From the NCBI GenBank assembly GCA_038117225.1, contig JAYOFM010000002.1, forward strand, positions 1 to 64,000: 64,000 nucleotides of DNA, written 5' to 3'. Within the stretch, counting starts at the first letter, position 1. Each line of letters starts with the position of its first letter. The stretch comes from JAYOFM01 sp038117225. Lineage in GTDB: Bacteria > Pseudomonadota > Alphaproteobacteria > Rhodospirillales > Casp-alpha2. Position numbers and translations under genes: made by a program. This document shows, piece after piece, positions 60,025 to 64,000 of the stretch. Below the pieces are notes generated by a model. It was not told the origin of the DNA. It made no database searches and saw only the letters and a program-made list of their open reading frames with translations.

Positions 60025-60750
60025 ATGAACGAAGAACACGTCGATATCGCCACCGCCGACGGCAGCGTTGCCACGTTCACCTGTTGGCCCGATGGCGACG
60101 GTCCGTATCCCGCCATTGTATTCTACATGGACGCGCCGGGAATCCGCGAGGAACTCTACGACATGGCCCGTCGCATGGCGGCCGAGGGCTATTACGTCAT
60201 TCTGCCGGATCTGTTCTATCGTTTCGGTATCCTGCGGTTTCCGTTCCGCGACGCCAACACGCGCGCCATCTGGCGGACGGCGATGGATCATCTGTCGAAC
60301 GATCAAGTGATGGAGGATACGCGGGCGATCCTGGCGTTCCTCGACGGCGAGGAGGTCGTCAAACCAGGCCCCAAGGCGAGCATCGGCTATTGCATGAGCG
60401 GCCGCTTCGTCACCGCCGCCGCCGGCACCTTCCCGGATGTGTTTGCCGCCAATGCATCGCTCTACGGCGTCGGCATCGTCACCGCCAAGGAGGACGCCGC
60501 CTATCGCCTGGTGAGTAACATTACCGGCGAAATGTATTTCGGCTTCGCCGAATCCGACGGCACCGTCCCCGACTACGTCATCCCGACCCTACGCGCGGAA
60601 CTGGACGCCCACGGAACGGACTATGTGCTGGAGGTACATCCGGGCACCGAACACGGATTCTGTTTTCCCGAGCGCGAGGTCTATGACGAGGCGGCGGCGG
60701 AGAAAGCCTACCATCACTTCATGGACATGTGCCGTCGCCGGTTGACCTGA
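60025..60750 (+). CDS. Dienelactone hydrolase family protein
   Basis: A 241-residue alpha/beta hydrolase of the DLH family. The triad is Cys123 (IGYCMSGR), Asp178 (ESDGTVP) and His210 (TEHGF). ILPDLFYR near residues 59-66 and the cap are typical. Such enzymes open enol-lactones, but many DLH proteins act on other esters. GAGAGGA lies four bases before the ATG. The TRIC channel gene follows four bases later. Confidence 0.85.
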   Translation: MNEEHVDIATADGSVATFTCWPDGDGPYPAIVFYMDAPGIREELYDMARRMAAEGYYVILPDLFYRFGILRFPFRDANTRAIWRTAMDHLSNDQVMEDTRAILAFLDGEEVVKPGPKASIGYCMSGRFVTAAAGTFPDVFAANASLYGVGIVTAKEDAAYRLVSNITGEMYFGFAESDGTVPDYVIPTLRAELDAHGTDYVLEVHPGTEHGFCFPEREVYDEAAAEKAYHHFMDMCRRRLT

Positions 60751-60754
60751 CGCC

Positions 60755-61384
60755 ATGCTGCCGACACTGGCCTTGCTTCTCGACCTGGTCGGGGTCGCGG
60801 TGTTCGCGGCCTCGGGGGCGCTGGTTGCCAGCCGCAAGCAGATGGACATCATCGGCTTCGGTCTGCTGGCGACGCTGACCGGCATTGGCGGCGGCACCCT
60901 GCGTGATCTCATCCTTGGCCGGCCGGTGTTCTGGATCGTTGATCAGACCTATCTTGTCGTTTGCCTGGTGATCGCCGCGTTGCTCTATGTGACCGCGCAC
61001 CTGGTGCAGCGACGATACGTGGTGCTGTTGTGGATGGATGCGTTGGGGCTCGCCGCCTACGGCGTCCTTGGCGCGCACATTGCCTACAAGGCCGGGGTCG
61101 GGCCATTCCCGGCGCTGGCGATGGGGGTCATGACGGCGACCTTCGGCGGAGTCATCCGCGATGTGGTCAGCCAGGAAGCGCCGCTGATGCTGAAGCCGGA
61201 AATTTACGCCACGGCCGCGTTGGCCGCGGCGGCGGCCTATTTGGCGGCACGCGGCCTTGAATTATCGGCATTCCCGGCCGCCGGGATCGGCATCGCTACT
61301 GGCTTCGCGCTCAGGGCCGGTGCCATTGCCCGGGGCTGGACCCTGCCGCGCTATCGGCCGCGGGCCGGCCGCAATTACGACTAA
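60755..61384 (+). CDS. TRIC-type cation channel family protein (UPF0126)
   Basis: A 209-residue membrane protein with seven predicted helices in two repeats. The glycine-rich helix breaks GIGGGTLRDLILG near residues 43-55 and TFGGVIRDVVSQE near 126-138 are the signature of prokaryotic TRIC channels, which pass K+ or Na+. It overlaps the convergent pta gene by four bases. It ends in a basic tail. Confidence 0.88.
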   Translation: MLPTLALLLDLVGVAVFAASGALVASRKQMDIIGFGLLATLTGIGGGTLRDLILGRPVFWIVDQTYLVVCLVIAALLYVTAHLVQRRYVVLLWMDALGLAAYGVLGAHIAYKAGVGPFPALAMGVMTATFGGVIRDVVSQEAPLMLKPEIYATAALAAAAAYLAARGLELSAFPAAGIGIATGFALRAGAIARGWTLPRYRPRAGRNYD

Positions 61385-62313
61385 TCCGCGTCGCCGCTCG
61401 CGGCGGCGATGATGGCCGCCACGGCGGCGGAGGCGAGGCGGGCTTCCGGCGGATCGGCGCGCGATGTCAGCACGATCGGCACCCGCGCGCCCATGACCAC
61501 GCCGGCGGCGAGGCCGGATCGGAAATAAACCAGCATCTTGAACAGGCCGTTGCCCATTTCGATGTTGGGTACGACCAGGATGTCGGCATTGCCGGCGACC
61601 GGATTGTCGATGCCCTTCATGCGCGCTGCTTCCGGCGACACCGCGTTGTCGAAGGCGAACGGGCCTTCCACGAGGGCGCCGGTGATTTCGCCGGCCTTGG
61701 CGCGGCGCACCACATTGGCGGCGATGACGCTCGACGGCATGGCGTTGATCACGGATTCGGTGCCCGACAGCATCGCCACCTTGGGCATGTCGACGCCGAG
61801 CGCGAGGGCCATGTCGATGGCGTTCTGGGCGATGTCGATCAGGACGCCTTCGTCAGGCGCCACGTTGACGGCGCCGTCGGTAATCATCAGCACCCGTTCG
61901 CTGGCCGGCACGGTCATGTGGAAAACGTGGCTGAGACGCCGGCCCGTGCGTAACCCCGTTTCACGCGCCACCACGGCGGCCATCAGGGCATCCGTGTGGA
62001 CGTGGCCCTTCATCAGCGACGCCACTTCGTGCCCCCGGGCCAGCGCCACGGCGGTCTCCGAGGCCTTGCGGTCGCCCGCCGCGTCGACGATGCGCACGTC
62101 GCCAAGCTCCCAGCCGATGGTATCGGCGACGGCGCGGATGTCGGCCGCGTCGCCGACCAGTACTGGGTCGATCAAGCCCGCGTCGGACGCCTGACGCGCG
62201 CTTTCCAGCGCCACCGGATGGTCGGCGCCGGCGATGGCCATGCCGACGCGGGCCATATCCTTGGCGCGTTCCAACAATCTGGCGGGAACCTCATGGGGCG
62301 TATCGCTCAACAT
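61381..62313 (-). CDS. pta: Phosphate acetyltransferase-like protein
   Basis: A 310-residue phosphate acyltransferase (PTA/PTB family). VASLMKGHVHTDALMAAV, RRLSHVFHMTVP and MITDGAVNVAPD near 143-154 are family motifs, and VEGPFAFDNAVSPEAA with DILVVPNIEMGNGLFKML near 238-255 the active-site half. It lies downstream of xsc on the same strand, the usual pairing in which acetyl phosphate made by Xsc becomes acetyl-CoA. A butyryltransferase reading is possible from sequence alone; context favours acetyl. GAGGA is nine bases before the ATG. Confidence 0.83.
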   Translation of the reverse strand: MLSDTPHEVPARLLERAKDMARVGMAIAGADHPVALESARQASDAGLIDPVLVGDAADIRAVADTIGWELGDVRIVDAAGDRKASETAVALARGHEVASLMKGHVHTDALMAAVVARETGLRTGRRLSHVFHMTVPASERVLMITDGAVNVAPDEGVLIDIAQNAIDMALALGVDMPKVAMLSGTESVINAMPSSVIAANVVRRAKAGEITGALVEGPFAFDNAVSPEAARMKGIDNPVAGNADILVVPNIEMGNGLFKMLVYFRSGLAAGVVMGARVPIVLTSRADPPEARLASAAVAAIIAAASGDAD

Positions 62314-62337
62314 GCCGGGTATCCTCGTCGATTGAGA

Positions 62338-62381
62338 CTAAAATAACAAAGGGCCGGGAAGCGATTTGCCGCCCGGCCCTT
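62338..62381 (-). terminator. Rho-independent terminator after xsc
   Basis: On the minus strand AAGGGCCGGG pairs perfectly with CCCGGCCCTT across a 13-base loop, and the stem runs into TTGTTATTTT. It sits between xsc and pta, so pta is either read through or has its own promoter. Confidence 0.75.
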
Positions 62382-62419
62382 CGTCGTCGATGATTGCCGC
62401 GGGGTCAGGAGACCGACGG

Positions 62420-64000
62420 TCAGACGGCGCCCTGTTGCGGCTTCATGTCCTTGATGTCGATACCGGCGACCTCGACCGGCGTCTTCATGGCATCGCGGCG
62501 GAACGGCTCGCCCAGTTCCTGGTTCAGGATGACCTCGATGAAGGTGGTTACGCCGTCCTCCATCTGTGCCTTGACCGCGGCCGCCAGCGCATCGGTGAGT
62601 TCCTGCATGGTCGTCACCTGCACGCCCTTGAGACCACAGGCTTCGGCGATCTTGGCGTACTGCACATCCATGTCCAGTTCGGTGCCGACGAAGTTGTCGT
62701 GGTACCACAGAGTGGTGTTGCGCTTTTCCGCGCCCCATTGGTAGTTGCGGAAGATGACCATGGTGATGGCCGGCCATTCGTCGCGGCCACAGGCGGTCAT
62801 TTCGTTCATGGAAATGCCGAAGGCACCGTCACCGGCGAAGCCGACGACGGGGGTATCAGGGTTGCCGATTTTCGCCCCCAGAATGGACGGGAAGCCGTAG
62901 CCGCAGGGACCGAACAGGCCCGGGGCCAGGTACGTGCGGCCCTTCTCGAACGTCGGATAGGCGTTGCCGATGGCGCAGTTGTTGCCGATGTCCGACGAGA
63001 TGATGGCATCACGCGGCAGGGAAGCCTGAATGGCGCGCCATGCCTTGCGGGGGCTCAGCCAATCGGGGCGTTTGTTGCGCGCGCGTTCGTTCCAGGTGGT
63101 GCCGGGATCGTCCTCTTCGTGGTCCATGGAGGACAGTGTCTGCAACCAGCGTGACTGGGTGGTCGAAATCAGGTCGAGGCGTTCCTTGCGGCCGGCCTCG
63201 CCGGCATCGGCCGGCAGTTGTGCGAGGATCTGTTCGGCGACCAGTTTGGCGTCTCCCTGGATGGCCACGTCGACCTTCTTGGTCAGGCCGATGCGGTCGG
63301 CGTTTATGTCGACCTGGATGATCTTGGCATCCTTTGGCCAGTAGTCGATGCCGTAACTGGGCAACGTCGAGAACGGGTTGAGGCGCGTGCCCAGGCACAA
63401 CACCACATCGGCCTTGGAAATCAGTTCCATACCGGCTTTCGAACCGTTGTAGCCGAGCGGGCCGGCGAACAGCGGATGCGAACCCGGGAAGGCATCGTTG
63501 TGCTGGTAACCGCAGCAGACCGGCGCGCTGAGTTTTTCGGCCAGCGCCCTGGTGGCGTCGATGCCGCCCGACAGCACCACGCCGGCACCGTTGAGGATCA
63601 CCGGGAATTTGGCCGCCCCCAGCAGCGCGGTGGCTTCGGCGATGGCCTGTCTGCCACCGGCCGGCCGTTCGATCTTGATCACCTGCGGTAATTCGATATC
63701 GATGACCTGGGTCCAGTAATCACGGGGCATATTTATCTGCGCCGGGGCGGAGCCCCGCCGTGCCTGTTCGATGACCCGGTTCAGCACCTCGGCGACGCGG
63801 CTGGCGTCGCGGACTTCTTCCTGGTAGCAGACCATTTCCTCAAACAGCGCCATCTGCTGGACTTCCTGGAAACCGCCCTGGCCCATGGTCTTGTTGGCCG
63901 CCTGCGGCGTCACCAGAAGCATCGGCGTGTGGTTCCAATAGGCCGTCTTGATGGGGGTGACGAAGTTGGTGATACCGGGGCCGTTCTGCGCGATCGCCAT
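62420..64000 (-). CDS. xsc: Sulfoacetaldehyde acetyltransferase (partial, N-terminus beyond window)
   Basis: 526 residues of a thiamine-diphosphate enzyme, cut at the window edge. Known Xsc proteins are about 590 residues, so about 60-70 N-terminal residues, including the cofactor-activating Glu, are missing. IAQNGPGITNFVTPIKTAYW, MGQGGFQEVQQMALFE and APAQINMPRDYW are strongly Xsc-like. The ThDP motif GDGAFGISMNEMTACGR ends in FRNYQWGAEKRN. Xsc converts sulfoacetaldehyde and phosphate to acetyl phosphate and sulfite, the shared step of taurine, isethionate and related sulfonate breakdown. A strong terminator follows, then pta. Confidence 0.93.
   Translation of the reverse strand: MAIAQNGPGITNFVTPIKTAYWNHTPMLLVTPQAANKTMGQGGFQEVQQMALFEEMVCYQEEVRDASRVAEVLNRVIEQARRGSAPAQINMPRDYWTQVIDIELPQVIKIERPAGGRQAIAEATALLGAAKFPVILNGAGVVLSGGIDATRALAEKLSAPVCCGYQHNDAFPGSHPLFAGPLGYNGSKAGMELISKADVVLCLGTRLNPFSTLPSYGIDYWPKDAKIIQVDINADRIGLTKKVDVAIQGDAKLVAEQILAQLPADAGEAGRKERLDLISTTQSRWLQTLSSMDHEEDDPGTTWNERARNKRPDWLSPRKAWRAIQASLPRDAIISSDIGNNCAIGNAYPTFEKGRTYLAPGLFGPCGYGFPSILGAKIGNPDTPVVGFAGDGAFGISMNEMTACGRDEWPAITMVIFRNYQWGAEKRNTTLWYHDNFVGTELDMDVQYAKIAEACGLKGVQVTTMQELTDALAAAVKAQMEDGVTTFIEVILNQELGEPFRRDAMKTPVEVAGIDIKDMKPQQGAV

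Noticed and set aside
1..64000. CRISPR arrays, insertion sequences, prophage, tRNA or rRNA genes
   Set aside because: I looked for regular repeats, transposase motifs and conserved RNA sequence and saw none.

Overview
The window is GC-rich, gene-dense bacterial chromosome (about 57 protein genes, no spacer over 300 bases). I saw no rRNA, tRNA, insertion sequence, integrase or CRISPR array. Gene content points to a free-living or host-associated heterotrophic alphaproteobacterium, perhaps Rhodospirillales-like: heterotetrameric sarcosine oxidase in the order B-D-A-G, an xsc/pta pair, an EmrAB pump, a phasin, and many CoA-linked catabolic genes with their own regulators. The taxonomic call is inference.

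Layout. 0-6 kb: SulP permease, N-formylglutamate amidohydrolase-like enzyme, DUF3179 protein, nitrilase-family hydrolase and a DmdA/GcvT-like methyltransferase. 6-11 kb: a five-gene operon (acyl-CoA synthetase, SDR, acyl-CoA dehydrogenase, APH-like kinase, DUF6285) matching the LvaE-D-C-A-B set for 4-keto/4-hydroxy acids. 11-16 kb: EmrAB-type efflux pair and a Kef-like antiporter. 16-20.5 kb: class III aminotransferase, 3-hydroxyacyl-CoA dehydrogenase, MetY and an alpha/beta hydrolase. 20.5-24.7 kb: a membrane nucleotide-cyclase-like protein next to two exported proteases (subtilase and trypsin-like). 24.9-34.7 kb: IclR, glutamate-mutase-type GlmS-GlmL-GlmE, acylating aldehyde dehydrogenase, ADP-forming CoA ligase beta and alpha, LysR and MFS. 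34.7-39.3 kb: a DUF1989 remnant, GNAT, alpha-methylacyl-CoA racemase-like protein, SDR, TauE/SafE and an enolase-superfamily enzyme. 39.4-46.1 kb: DUF3604, a 69-residue orphan, TauD-like dioxygenase, aconitase X large and small, VOC and TauE/SafE. 46.1-51.5 kb: small membrane protein, TPR-glycosyltransferase-like protein, sulfotransferase, phasin, second TauD-like enzyme and a threonine-dehydratase-like enzyme. 51.4-57.7 kb: soxBDAG and its divergent LysR gene. 57.7-64 kb: MmgE/PrpD, a nonsense-broken class II glutamine amidotransferase, dienelactone hydrolase, TRIC channel, phosphate acetyltransferase and sulfoacetaldehyde acetyltransferase (cut by the window edge).

The most interesting system is the B12 operon at 24.9-34.7 kb. 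Its GlmE-like protein aligns without gaps (constant offset +11) to the active-site numbering I remember for Clostridium cochlearium glutamate mutase. The cofactor-contact residues are kept, but the positions of Arg149 and Glu171, which hold the substrate, are both leucine. No methylaspartate ammonia-lyase follows. Instead the next genes encode a SauS-like CoA-acylating aldehyde dehydrogenase and a two-subunit ADP-forming CoA ligase. Together these suggest a carbon-skeleton mutase with a new substrate, feeding an aldehyde to acyl-CoA to acid plus ATP route. Other recurring themes are organosulfur and sulfonate chemistry (Xsc-Pta, two TauE/SafE exporters, two TauD-like enzymes, DmdA-like and SauS-like proteins) and methylamine-type one-carbon metabolism (sarcosine oxidase).
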